Positions 53,138 through 61,771 of a DNA stretch of 64,000 nucleotides are shown here, in pieces (position 1 is the first letter of the stretch; each line of letters opens with the position of its first letter). The DNA is from Prevotella sp. GTDB lineage: Bacteria > Bacteroidota > Bacteroidia > Bacteroidales > Bacteroidaceae. The position numbers were made by a program, and so were the translations under genes. The notes under the pieces were generated by a model. The model was not told where the DNA came from and searched no databases. It saw nothing but the letters and a program-made list of their open reading frames with translations. The DNA lies in the NCBI GenBank assembly GCA_017471245.1, contig JAFUVB010000084.1, positions 1 through 64,000 of the forward strand. The letters run 5' to 3'.

Positions 53138-54175
53138 ATGAGTCAACTGATAAAACCTATAGATTACCAGTCTGTGCTCGACATGCAACAGACGGAGCAG
53201 GGTATTAAGATGATCAAGGAGTTTTTCCAGCAGAACCTGAGTACTGAATTGAGGTTGCGCCGAGTGACCGCTCCCCTCTTTGTGTTGAAAGGATTGGGAA
53301 TCAACGACGACCTGAATGGCGTGGAGAGACCTGTCACTTTTCCTATCAAGGACTTGGGCGACACCAAGGCAGAGGTTGTGCATTCGCTCGCCAAATGGAA
53401 GCGCCTGACGCTTGCTGAGTATCATGTGGAGCCGGGCTATGGCGTTTACACGGACATGAATGCCATCCGTGCCGACGAAGAGCTTGATAATCTTCATTCA
53501 CTATATGTAGACCAGTGGGACTGGGAGGCTGTCATGACCCGCGAGCAGCGGAATTTGGATTTCCTGAAGAATGTGGTGAGGCGCATCTATGCAGCCATCC
53601 TGCGCACCGAATTCCTGGTTTGCGAGCGCTATCCTGCCCTGAAGCCATTCCTTCCACAAGACATCCACTTCATCCATAGCGAGGACTTGCTCGCGATGTA
53701 TCCCGACAAGAGCGCAAAGGAAAGAGAGAACCTGATAGCACAGAAATACGGTGCCGTGTTTGTGATTGGTATCGGCGGCAAGCTCGCCAATGGCGAACCG
53801 CACGACGGCAGGGCACCCGACTATGACGACTGGACTACGGAATGCGGGGAAGGAAAGAAAGGCTTGAACGGCGACATCCTGATATGGTATCCCATACTTG
53901 ATCAGGCTGTGGAACTGTCATCGATGGGAATCCGCGTGGATAGCGAGAGTCTGATTCGCCAATTGAAGCTTTCCGGCAAGGAAGACCGCGCTCAGCTGTA
54001 TTTCCATCGCAAGCTGCTCAACGGAGAGCTGCCTCTGAGCATCGGCGGAGGTATCGGTCAGAGCCGCCTGTGTATGGTGTTGCTCCACAAGGCGCACTTG
54101 GGTGAAATCCAGGCAAGCATCTGGCCTGATGAAATGCGGCGTGAATGCAAGTCGATGGGGATGACCTTGATATAA
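53138..54175 (+). CDS. asnA: aspartate-ammonia ligase (asparagine synthetase A)
   Basis: 345 aa. Class II synthetase-like fold that makes asparagine from aspartate, ammonia and ATP. RVTAPLFVLKGLGINDDLNG near the start, ERPVTFPIKD, YTDMNAIRADEELDNLHS and SIGGGIGQSRLCMVLL (motif 3-like) are all present. It converges on dnaX with a 4-nt gap; its terminator is inside the dnaX coding sequence. Confidence 0.97.
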   Translation: MSQLIKPIDYQSVLDMQQTEQGIKMIKEFFQQNLSTELRLRRVTAPLFVLKGLGINDDLNGVERPVTFPIKDLGDTKAEVVHSLAKWKRLTLAEYHVEPGYGVYTDMNAIRADEELDNLHSLYVDQWDWEAVMTREQRNLDFLKNVVRRIYAAILRTEFLVCERYPALKPFLPQDIHFIHSEDLLAMYPDKSAKERENLIAQKYGAVFVIGIGGKLANGEPHDGRAPDYDDWTTECGEGKKGLNGDILIWYPILDQAVELSSMGIRVDSESLIRQLKLSGKEDRAQLYFHRKLLNGELPLSIGGGIGQSRLCMVLLHKAHLGEIQASIWPDEMRRECKSMGMTLI

Positions 54176-54179
54176 AAGA

Positions 54180-55862
54180 CTATGACAATTCAAGTTCCAG
54201 AATACTCTGCAGTTTTTCGATTGCAGAGTTTTTTTGCATCATTTCCATAAGCAGTTCGCGCTTGGAGAGCACTTTCCTTACTTCGTCGGCCTTAGCCACG
54301 CGAAGGTTCAGCTCGATATCGCCATTGTGAAGATCCTTTGCCAGCGTGTTGCGGATTCTCATTTTGATGCCAGACATCTGTTTCATCAGGATCTCATTGT
54401 CGACAACCACTTCAATGCGTGGGAATTCTGTGATCGCAGGCTGCATGTTCTTCATTCGCGCTGCCATGCCGGCCATTTCCTGGGGCATACGTCCGCACAT
54501 CGCCAGCCACTGCCTGCGCAGCATGATTTCGTCGAATGACTGGTGCTCTCCATTGTCTTTCTTCTCCTCATCCTTATGGATCTGCACCTTTCCGTCTTCG
54601 TTTCTGATCTTGTTGAAATTCATGCCGATCGACGAAATCTTGACCGACGGTCTTACAGTCTTGCGTTCAGCGACCACCTGCTGAGCCGCTTTCGGTTGAA
54701 CGCTCTGACTATTTCTCTTGAACAGGGTTTTTAATCTTTTAGGGCAACGCCCCGCGGCGGGGCTGTCTTCTTCCTGCGTGATCTGCGCCACCTGTATCAG
54801 CGTGAGCTCAACCAGCAGTCGTTTGTTGCTGCTCTGCCGGTAATTGATGTCGCAGTCGTTCATTATCTTCAGCGCCTTATACAGGAATTGCGGCTTGCAT
54901 TTCTGTGCTTGCGCCGCGAATTTCTCCTTCTGGCGCTGGCTAACCTCCAACAAGGGCAACGTCAGCGGGTCTCTTGCCATCATCACGTTGCGCACATGAG
55001 CAGCAAGTCCGCTGATGAGATGGCCGCCGTCGAACCCTTTGTTGATGATATTGTTCAGCAGCACCATCTCGTCAGCCACTTTGTTCTCCAAGGCGAGATC
55101 GATGATGTTGAAATAGTTTTCGCTGTCGAGCACGTTCAGGTCTTCAATCACTTTCTCGTAAGTGATGTTTCCCTGACAGAACGACACAGCCTGGTCGAAT
55201 ACAGACAAGGCATCGCGCATGCCGCCGTCAGCTTTCTCGGCAATGACGTTCAGTGCGTCTTCCTCGTATTTCACCCCTTCCTTTTCAGCCACCATCTTCA
55301 GATGATTCACGATGTTGGAAACGGTCATGCGTTCAAAGTCGTAAATCTGGCAGCGACTGATGATGGTAGGCAGTATCTTGTGCTTTTCGGTAGTGGCAAG
55401 AATAAAGATGACATGTGCCGGCGGCTCCTCCAAGGTTTTCAGGAAAGCATTGAAGGCAGCCGTTGACAGCATGTGCACCTCGTCGATGATGAACACTTTA
55501 TACTTTCCCACCTGCGGGGGTATGCGCGTTTGCTCCATCAGCGCCTTGATATTCTCCACTGAGTTGTTGCTGGCAGCGTCGAGTTCGAAGATGTTGTATG
55601 AGCGCTGCTCGTTGAATGCCTGACAACTCTCGCAATGGTTGCATGCCTCACCTTCATCAGTAGGCGACTCGCAGTTGATGGCTTTGGCGAAAATGCGGGC
55701 GCAGGTGGTCTTCCCCACGCCTCGCGGACCGCAGAACAGATAGGCATGAGCCAGCTTTCCGCTTTTCACCGCATTCTTCAGCGTCGTGGTGAGTGCGGTC
55801 TGCCCCACCACCGTGTCAAACGACATCGGCCTGTATTTTCTTGCTGATACGATATATTCCAC
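54180..55862 (-). CDS. dnaX: DNA polymerase III subunit gamma/tau
   Basis: 560 aa. Clamp-loader ATPase: Walker A FCGPRGVGKTTCARIFAKAI (residue about 44), zinc-binding cysteines CESPTDEGEACNHCESC, Walker B FIIDEVHML, sensor 1 region ILATTEKHKIL. Domain III ends near 360; after that the sequence is variable, with a basic linker (KRLKTLFKRN), then a C-terminal domain of about 100 residues. No A-AAA-AAG slippery site was found, so a separate gamma form is not suggested. Confidence 0.96.
   Translation of the reverse strand: MEYIVSARKYRPMSFDTVVGQTALTTTLKNAVKSGKLAHAYLFCGPRGVGKTTCARIFAKAINCESPTDEGEACNHCESCQAFNEQRSYNIFELDAASNNSVENIKALMEQTRIPPQVGKYKVFIIDEVHMLSTAAFNAFLKTLEEPPAHVIFILATTEKHKILPTIISRCQIYDFERMTVSNIVNHLKMVAEKEGVKYEEDALNVIAEKADGGMRDALSVFDQAVSFCQGNITYEKVIEDLNVLDSENYFNIIDLALENKVADEMVLLNNIINKGFDGGHLISGLAAHVRNVMMARDPLTLPLLEVSQRQKEKFAAQAQKCKPQFLYKALKIMNDCDINYRQSSNKRLLVELTLIQVAQITQEEDSPAAGRCPKRLKTLFKRNSQSVQPKAAQQVVAERKTVRPSVKISSIGMNFNKIRNEDGKVQIHKDEEKKDNGEHQSFDEIMLRRQWLAMCGRMPQEMAGMAARMKNMQPAITEFPRIEVVVDNEILMKQMSGIKMRIRNTLAKDLHNGDIELNLRVAKADEVRKVLSKRELLMEMMQKNSAIEKLQSILELELS
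54204..54236 (+). terminator. asnA terminator inside the 3' end of dnaX
   Basis: ACTCTGCA pairs with TGCAGAGT (8 bp, 10-nt loop), followed by seven T. It reads in the asnA direction about 30 nt past its stop and antisense to the last codons of dnaX. Confidence 0.8.
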
Positions 55863-55906
55863 GTTGTATAACAGATTGAATGATTAATGTCTTCTCTTTT
55901 CTTCTG

Positions 55907-55914
55907 CAAATGTA
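55907..55914 (-). promoter_or_regulatory. -7 box of dnaX
   Basis: TACATTTG fits TAnnTTTG, 45 nt before the start codon; -33 not clear. Confidence 0.45.
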
Positions 55915-56028
55915 CACAAAAATTCTGAATATCATGCGAGCAGAATCAAGTTTTTGCTTTTTCTTTCTGCGATGGTGCATGAATACGATCCGCGCAAGCC
56001 GCCTCTTCTGCACAGCTCGCCTGCAGCG

Positions 56029-57108
56029 TTAGACGGTTATCTCACCTGATCCGAAGCATCGGTGATGGTCTTCGTCGTAGACTACGCAGAACTGTCCGGG
56101 TGCAACGCCGTGGATGGGATGTGCCGAATGAACCATGTATCTCTGCCCGTCGACCATCTCCAAAGTGGCAGGATGGTAGTCCGGCGTGTGCCTGATCTTG
56201 AATGTAACCTGAGCAGAGGTGAAGGGAGCCGTGAGGAAATGGAAGTCGTGCACCATGAAATCTGTCTGATAAGCATCCTGCGGATCATAGCCATGACTCA
56301 CGTACAGGATGTTCTGCTCCACATCTTTCTTGACGACAAACCACGGGCCTTCTCCGAATCCGAGACCCTTGCGCTGGCCGATGGTATGAAACCACAGCCC
56401 CTTATGCCTGCCTATCCGCCGCCCCGTATCCATTTCGATCACGTCGCCCGGGTTCTCACCCAAATAGCGGCGTATGTAATCGTTATAATTAATCTTGCCC
56501 AGGAAGCAGATGCCCTGCGAATCCTTGCGCTTGGCATTCACCAGATGCTCCCGCTCAGCAATCACGCGCACCTCATCCTTCATATAATGACCGATGGGGA
56601 AAAGCGCCTTGCGCAGCTGCCAGTCGTAGATTTGCGCCAGGAAATCGGTCTGGTCTTTCACCGGATCGGGGCTTGTCGTGAGCCATTTCTGCCCGTCAAT
56701 CCATTCCGTCTGCGCATAATGTCCCGTTGCAATATAGTCGTAGTCGCGACCTTTCTTCTCATCGAAAGCGCCGAATTTCACCAGTCGGTTGCACATCACG
56801 TCGGGATTGGGCGTGAACCCGGCTTTCACTTTTTCCATGGTATACCGTGTCACCTGGTCCCAATACTCGCGATGGCAGTCAACCACCTCAAGCCGACAGC
56901 CATATTTGTGAGCCACCGCCGTTGCCATCTCCAGATCCTCCTCAGAAGAGCAGTCCCATTCTTCCTCTTCTTCCGGACCAATCTTGATGTAGAAGCAGTC
57001 GGGATGCAATCCCATACGGGCAAATTCGTAGACCACCACCGAACTGTCGACACCGCCCGAGAGCAACACGGCAATCCGCTTATCCTTGATTTCATCATAA
57101 TTGATCAT
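56029..57108 (-). CDS. mnmA: tRNA-specific 2-thiouridylase
   Basis: 359 aa. It puts sulfur on U34 of tRNA-Lys, -Glu and -Gln. PP-loop LLSGGVDSSVV at about 14-24, GFTPNPDVMCN with the first catalytic Cys, ATGHYAQ, and DSQGICFLG with the second Cys are intact. A long antisense frame over it is a shadow. A TAATTTTG -7 box begins only 5 nt before the ATG, implying a leaderless or nearly leaderless message. Confidence 0.95.
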   Translation of the reverse strand: MINYDEIKDKRIAVLLSGGVDSSVVVYEFARMGLHPDCFYIKIGPEEEEEWDCSSEEDLEMATAVAHKYGCRLEVVDCHREYWDQVTRYTMEKVKAGFTPNPDVMCNRLVKFGAFDEKKGRDYDYIATGHYAQTEWIDGQKWLTTSPDPVKDQTDFLAQIYDWQLRKALFPIGHYMKDEVRVIAEREHLVNAKRKDSQGICFLGKINYNDYIRRYLGENPGDVIEMDTGRRIGRHKGLWFHTIGQRKGLGFGEGPWFVVKKDVEQNILYVSHGYDPQDAYQTDFMVHDFHFLTAPFTSAQVTFKIRHTPDYHPATLEMVDGQRYMVHSAHPIHGVAPGQFCVVYDEDHHRCFGSGEITV

Positions 57109-57112
57109 GCCA

Positions 57113-57120
57113 CAAAATTA
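57113..57120 (-). promoter_or_regulatory. -7 box of mnmA, adjacent to the start codon
   Basis: TAATTTTG fits the consensus. Transcription would start at or within a few nt of the ATG at 57108. Confidence 0.4.
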
Positions 57121-57185
57121 CGAAGATTCGGCGACATGACAAAGCGATTTCGGAAGATTAACGCTGTTTGCCTGAAAATATAGGC

Positions 57186-57490
57186 GTTTAAGAAGCAAGA
57201 AGCAGTGATTTAGAAGCAAGAAGCAAGGAATTTTAAAGAAGCAAGAGGCAAGAGGCAAGAAGCAAGAGATTAGTATTTAGAAGCAAGAAGTAAGAGGCAA
57301 GAAGCAAGAGAATAGCATTTAGAAGCAAGAAGCAAGAGGCAAGAAGCAAGAGATTAGTATTTAGAAGCAAGAAGCAAGAGGCAAGAAGCAAGAGAATAGT
57401 ACTATGATATTGGCATCTGTACAGAGAACTGCATCTCTGTTCATACCTCTTGCTTCTTGCCTCTTGCCCCTTGCTTCTTAAAAAAAACTT
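57186..57490. repeat. inverted heptamer array, AGAAGCA/AGAGGCA type, long copy
   Basis: Left arm of about 200 nt built of AGAAGCA/AGAGGCA heptamers in four to five blocks separated by GATTAGTATTT or GAATAGCATTT; centre GAATAGTACTATG...CATCTCTGTTCAT; right arm CTTGCTT/CTTGCCT (57448-57490). It lies between the divergent mnmA and GlsB-like genes. Confidence 0.88.
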
Positions 57491-57499
57491 GCTTCTTTT

Positions 57500-57820
57500 T
57501 TATCCAACGTCACTTTCTGCTGTATCTCATTGATTATAACCGAGTTACACAGGGTGACATTAAAAATTTCAATGTCACTTTTACCACCCTCCGACACTTC
57601 TGAAACTTGGAAACATTTACGAATAATGGTCGCTTGCAGTTTGCAAAACAACTTGTTTTACTTTGCTGAAACATGCTTTCAACGCTGCATAAATGCCTTT
57701 CTTATGGTGAAAAACAAGTTGTTTTCCTTCTATATAATAAGGTGACATTAAACAAATCAATGTCACCCCATCTATCACACTGTATATCAGGCACTTAGAA
57801 CGAAAAGTGACATTGAGTGA
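57500..57820. other. structured non-coding region with GTGACATT hairpins
   Basis: Hairpins GTGACATT/AATGTCAC (57554-57578) and GGTGACATT/AATGTCACC (57741-57767), a lone GTGACATT at 57807, and between them a perfect 13-bp inverted repeat AACAACTTGTTTT (57647) / AAAACAAGTTGTT (57711). A short frame here (57530-57745) does not look coding. Confidence 0.6.
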
Positions 57821-57954
57821 TTTTTTAGAGGCAAGAGGCGAAAAGAAAAAAGCAAGAGAATTGAAATAGGAAAAAAGAAGGAAGACAAGATTGTTTTGCT
57901 TTCCACCATGTTAAATTTTAGGATTCTGCTGCGCTGAATCCGATAATTTTTTAT

Positions 57955-57962
57955 TATCTTTG
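57955..57962 (+). promoter_or_regulatory. -7 box of the GlsB-like gene
   Basis: TATCTTTG, about 47 nt before the ATG; -33 weak. Confidence 0.55.
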
Positions 57963-58008
57963 CATCGTGTTTGTTAAATAAGTACTAACTTTCTAAATAA
58001 AAAAGATT

Positions 58009-58245
58009 ATGATTGGAGCAATTATTATTGGTATCATTGCCGGATTCCTGGCAGGAAAGATTATGCGTGGCGGCGGTTTCGGTCTGCTCATCAATTTGTT
58101 GTTGGGCCTTGTCGGCGGTGCCGTTGGCGGTTGGCTGTTCGATTTGTTGGGCATCAGCTGGGAAAACGGTTGGATCGGACAGATTGGCACAGGCGTTGTG
58201 GGTGCCATTGTCGTGCTCTACATTGCTTCTCTGTTTAAGAAATAA
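58009..58245 (+). CDS. GlsB/YeaQ/YmgE-family small membrane protein
   Basis: 78 aa, three hydrophobic segments with many Gly (IIGIIAGFLAGKIMRGGGFG, LLLGLVGGAVGGWLFDLLG). This family is stress-induced and sometimes named transglycosylase-associated protein; its molecular role is not settled. Likely inner membrane. CotH-like gene begins 56 nt later. Confidence 0.9.
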   Translation: MIGAIIIGIIAGFLAGKIMRGGGFGLLINLLLGLVGGAVGGWLFDLLGISWENGWIGQIGTGVVGAIVVLYIASLFKK

Positions 58246-58301
58246 CCGGGCTCCGGCTATTAAACATTTCCCGAAAGTGGCACTTTTCAATACGAAGGGG
58301 C

Positions 58302-60749
58302 ATGAAGAAGCATCTTTTCTATATGCTGCTCGCTGCCATGTCATGGCAGGACGGCAATGCACAGATAGTGATCAACGAGCTGATGCAGTCTAACATCGAC
58401 TGCATCATGGACGATATCAATGAGTTTCCCGACTCTTGGGTGGAACTGTATAATGCAGGAGAAGAAGCCGTGAACCTGCAAACTTATCGGTTGGGAATAA
58501 CCGACAAGGCTGCCGAAGCATGGAAACTGCCCAACAAGAGCATTGAGGCGCACGGATATGCACTGGTGTATTGCGACAAGGTAGGCAAGAACATGCACAC
58601 GCCCTTCCGCTTGGAATCAGGGAAAGGATGCGAAGTGTATCTCTTTGAAGGCGAGACAATCGTTGACCAGATAACCGGTTTGAAGAAACAGCCCGCACCG
58701 AATATCGCCTACGGACGGCGCGAGAGCGGAGGCACAGAATGGGGATACCAGGCTTCGCCCACACCCGGCACTGCCAACTGCGGCAGGCTTTGCACCAAGA
58801 TTCTTGAGGAACCCGTCTTCAGCGTTAAGGGAAAGGTGGTCACTTCGTCGCAATCCTTCAAGCTCACCCTGTCGCTTCCCGAAGGAACACCTGAAGGAAC
58901 GTCAATCCACTACACCACCGACGGACGCGAACCCTCACAGAGCAGCGCCCAATACAGCGGTCCTATCACCATCAGTTCCACGAAAACCGTCCGTGCGAAA
59001 CTGTTCTGCGACGGCTATCTGTCACCGCGCTCCACCACCCACTCCTACATTTTCTTCCCCCGCAAGCTGACGCTTCCCGTCATCTCCATCGTCACCAACA
59101 AAGACTATTTCTACAACAACACCACGGGCATCTATGTGGACGGCACCTACCAGAACGGGAAAAAGAACTATGAGTTTGACTGGCGACGCCCCATCAACCT
59201 GGAGTTCTTCGTTGACGAAAACAAGGAAAGCGTGATCAACCAGCTGTGCGAGACCCGCATCATGGGTGGAGCCACACGAAGCAACCAATACAAATCGCTC
59301 GCCGTCTACGCCAACAAGCGGTTCGGAACCAAGCGCCTTGAGTATGAATTCTTCCCAGACCAGCGCCCCGGGATTACCGACTTCAAGTCGATTTCGCTCC
59401 GAAATGCAGGAAACGACTTCGACTATCTCTACATGCGCGATGCCATCATACAGCGCACCATGGCATCTCATGTCGACCTCGACTGGCAGGCATGGCGCCC
59501 CACCATCATCTACCTGAACGGAGAATACATGGGAATGCTCAACATCAGGGAGCGATCCAATGAAGACAACATATATACCAACTACGACGGACTGGAGGAT
59601 ATCGACATGTTCGAGAACTGGAACGAACTGAAGGAAGGCGACTGGGACAACTACAACCAGTTCAAACAGTTCTATGCCGAGCACGGTCATACGCTCCAAG
59701 AATACGAGAAATGGATTGACTGGGAGGAGTTCATCAACCTGATGGTGATGAACCTGTATTACAACAACCAAGACTTTCCCGGCAACAACATCGTGATGTG
59801 GAGGCCTCGCACTGAAAACGGGCGCTGGCGATTCATTGCCAAAGACACCGACTTCGGTCTCGGACTTTATGGTTCTTCTGCCAGTTTCAACTCCATTAAG
59901 TGGATCTACGATCCCAACTATGACTACAACCACAACTGGGCTAACCAATATGACCACACCCGACTGTTCCGCAGAATGATGGAAGATGAAGACTTCAAAC
60001 GTGAGTTCATCGACCGCGCCGCCATCTACATGGGCGATTTCATGAACGAAAAGGGAACGCGTGCCATGTGGGATCCCATGTATGAAATGATCAAGACGGA
60101 ATATCCCAATCACCGGAAACTGATCAACCAGTGGTGGCCTAACTATAATGATGAACTGAACAATGCCCGTAATTGGATAAAGAACCGCACCTCGCAGTTC
60201 TACCAACAGCTGGCCGACTATTACAAGACTGGCACTCCCGTGGCGATGACCATCAATCAAGGCAGCAAAAAAGAAGATCTCGAAAAGGTGAAGATACTCT
60301 TCAACGGCATCCGACTGAGCGAAGGACTCTTCGACGGCAAGTTCTTCACCGACCGCAGCGTGACGCTGAAAGGTGAAGCCACTGACGATGAGAACGTGAT
60401 TAGTTGGACAATAACCACCGTTGGCAACGACGGAACCTCAACAACCACCACTGCCCAAGGTGAGGAGTATTCGTTCAACATGCCGTCGTGCAAGCGTCTC
60501 GACATCAATGCCACAATCGGAAAGAGCACGGGCATACGACAGGTTGGCAACCGCCAATGGACTTGGACTTCCAACGGCAACATGCTTAGACTGTCGGGCG
60601 TGGAACGTGGAACGACGGTTCGCCTGTTCAACCTGCAAGGACAGATGCTTTGGCAAGCAACGGCATCGGGCAATGACATGCAAATACTTCTGCCAAGCGG
60701 CGAAATACACTTGCTGAAAGTGGGTAGCGAGACGCTGAAAATCAGATAA
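58302..60749 (+). CDS. secreted CotH-kinase/lamin-tail-domain protein
   Basis: 815 aa. Signal peptide about 1-20 (MSWQDGNAQ). A lamin-tail domain about 21-150 (IVINELMQSN, DSWVELYNAGEEAVNL) precedes a chitobiase/FN3-like domain about 170-245 (IHYTTDGREPS) and a CotH domain about 250-640 with FKSISLRNAGND, YLNGEYMGMLNIRERSNEDN and FIAKDTDFGLGLYG, the probable metal/catalytic Asp segment. The last 70 residues (VRLFNLQGQMLWQ...LLKVGSETLKI) resemble a type IX sorting domain. CotH of Bacillus phosphorylates spore-coat proteins; here a surface or secreted target is possible but unknown. Confidence 0.9.
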   Translation: MKKHLFYMLLAAMSWQDGNAQIVINELMQSNIDCIMDDINEFPDSWVELYNAGEEAVNLQTYRLGITDKAAEAWKLPNKSIEAHGYALVYCDKVGKNMHTPFRLESGKGCEVYLFEGETIVDQITGLKKQPAPNIAYGRRESGGTEWGYQASPTPGTANCGRLCTKILEEPVFSVKGKVVTSSQSFKLTLSLPEGTPEGTSIHYTTDGREPSQSSAQYSGPITISSTKTVRAKLFCDGYLSPRSTTHSYIFFPRKLTLPVISIVTNKDYFYNNTTGIYVDGTYQNGKKNYEFDWRRPINLEFFVDENKESVINQLCETRIMGGATRSNQYKSLAVYANKRFGTKRLEYEFFPDQRPGITDFKSISLRNAGNDFDYLYMRDAIIQRTMASHVDLDWQAWRPTIIYLNGEYMGMLNIRERSNEDNIYTNYDGLEDIDMFENWNELKEGDWDNYNQFKQFYAEHGHTLQEYEKWIDWEEFINLMVMNLYYNNQDFPGNNIVMWRPRTENGRWRFIAKDTDFGLGLYGSSASFNSIKWIYDPNYDYNHNWANQYDHTRLFRRMMEDEDFKREFIDRAAIYMGDFMNEKGTRAMWDPMYEMIKTEYPNHRKLINQWWPNYNDELNNARNWIKNRTSQFYQQLADYYKTGTPVAMTINQGSKKEDLEKVKILFNGIRLSEGLFDGKFFTDRSVTLKGEATDDENVISWTITTVGNDGTSTTTTAQGEEYSFNMPSCKRLDINATIGKSTGIRQVGNRQWTWTSNGNMLRLSGVERGTTVRLFNLQGQMLWQATASGNDMQILLPSGEIHLLKVGSETLKIR

Positions 60750-60807
60750 AATCAGGGAAAGGAAAGAGCTTTTCGACAAGGAATGCAAAAGAAAAAATGA
60801 TTATTCT

Positions 60808-60838
60808 TTTGCATTTCGCCCGCTTATTCGTATCTTTG
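60808..60838 (+). promoter_or_regulatory. promoter of the aldose-epimerase-like gene
   Basis: TTTG (60808-60811), 19-nt spacer, TATCTTTG (60831-60838), leader about 20 nt. Confidence 0.82.
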
Positions 60839-60863
60839 CATCATCATCTAAAAGAAAATAACA

Positions 60864-61733
60864 ATGGAAACACTTAAAAACGAACTACTCGAAGTGAAAG
60901 TGGCTGCCATGGGCGCCGAGATGCAAAGCATCAAAGACAATAACGGTAACGAATACCTGTGGCAGGGCGATCCGGCATTCTGGCCGCGCCGCTCCCCCAT
61001 TCTCTTCCCCATCGTGTGCAGCGTGGAGAACGACACCTATTATGTTGACGGGAAAGAATATCACCTGCCACGCCATGGTTTCGCCCGCGACACCGAATTC
61101 CAGTGCATTGCCAAGAGCGACAACCGCGTGACTTTCGCACTGCACGAGAACGAAGAAACGCTGAAGGCATACCCCTTCCGCTTCAATCTCGGCATTACCT
61201 ACCGCCTCGACGGCAACCGCATCCACGTGATCTGGCATGTGGAAAACACCGATAGCCGAGAGATTCATTTCCAGATTGGAGGTCATCCGGCATTCAACGT
61301 GCCGGAAATGCAAGTGGGCGACCAGCTCGAAGGAACGTTCCGCCTTGACAACGACCAGCCGCTCGACTCTCTGAAAAGCTATATTGACGGTTCTCATGAG
61401 ATGACGGAAGTGCCGGCTGAAGTGGAAAACGGCATCATCAGATTCAACAACCACTTCTTCCGCAACGACTCAGTGAAGATCCACAAGAGCCAGACCCACC
61501 AGGTGGCACTGCTCCATCGCAACGGAGAGCCCGCCGTGACCGTCGACTACAAAGCGCCCATCATCGGGCTGTGGAGTCCATACGACAAGAACGCGCCTTT
61601 CGTATGTATCGAACCTTGGTATGGTTTGGGCGACCCGCGCGGCTATCAGGGAGAATTCAAAGACAAACCCATGATGAACCACTTGCTGCCAGGAGCCTCA
61701 TTCCTCAGCGAATACATCATCACAATAGGATAG
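60864..61733 (+). CDS. aldose 1-epimerase family protein (LacX-like)
   Basis: 289 aa. The galactose-mutarotase-like fold interconverts sugar anomers. Seen: RRSPILFPIVCSV, HLPRHGFARDTEF (His of the active site), IGGHPAFNVP (second His), FVCIEPWYGLGDPRG with a Glu near the C-terminus. Closer in pattern to LacX/YeaD-type proteins than to classical GalM. Cytosolic, monocistronic. Confidence 0.9.
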   Translation: METLKNELLEVKVAAMGAEMQSIKDNNGNEYLWQGDPAFWPRRSPILFPIVCSVENDTYYVDGKEYHLPRHGFARDTEFQCIAKSDNRVTFALHENEETLKAYPFRFNLGITYRLDGNRIHVIWHVENTDSREIHFQIGGHPAFNVPEMQVGDQLEGTFRLDNDQPLDSLKSYIDGSHEMTEVPAEVENGIIRFNNHFFRNDSVKIHKSQTHQVALLHRNGEPAVTVDYKAPIIGLWSPYDKNAPFVCIEPWYGLGDPRGYQGEFKDKPMMNHLLPGASFLSEYIITIG

Positions 61734-61737
61734 TTTT

Positions 61738-61771
61738 TTAGAAGCAAGAGGCAAGAAGCAAGAAGCAAGGG
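61738..61771. repeat. short AGAAGCA/AGAGGCA heptamer run
   Basis: Four heptamers in the 38-bp gap between the convergent epimerase and queE genes; no opposing arm. Confidence 0.8.

Noticed and set aside
54720-54790. Programmed frameshift site in dnaX
   Set aside because: There is a strong GC hairpin near 54748-54763, but no A-AAA-AAG slippery heptamer, and the hairpin lies on the wrong side of the A-rich stretch.
56062-57183. 373-codon frame antisense to mnmA, longer than mnmA itself
   Set aside because: mnmA carries all its active-site motifs; the antisense frame has none and is a codon-bias shadow.
57530-57745. 71-codon frame
   Set aside because: It runs through hairpin repeats, has odd composition and no neighbours in an operon.
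59022-60260. 412-codon antisense frame in the CotH-like gene
   Set aside because: No recognisable domain; the sense strand has clear domains and a signal peptide.
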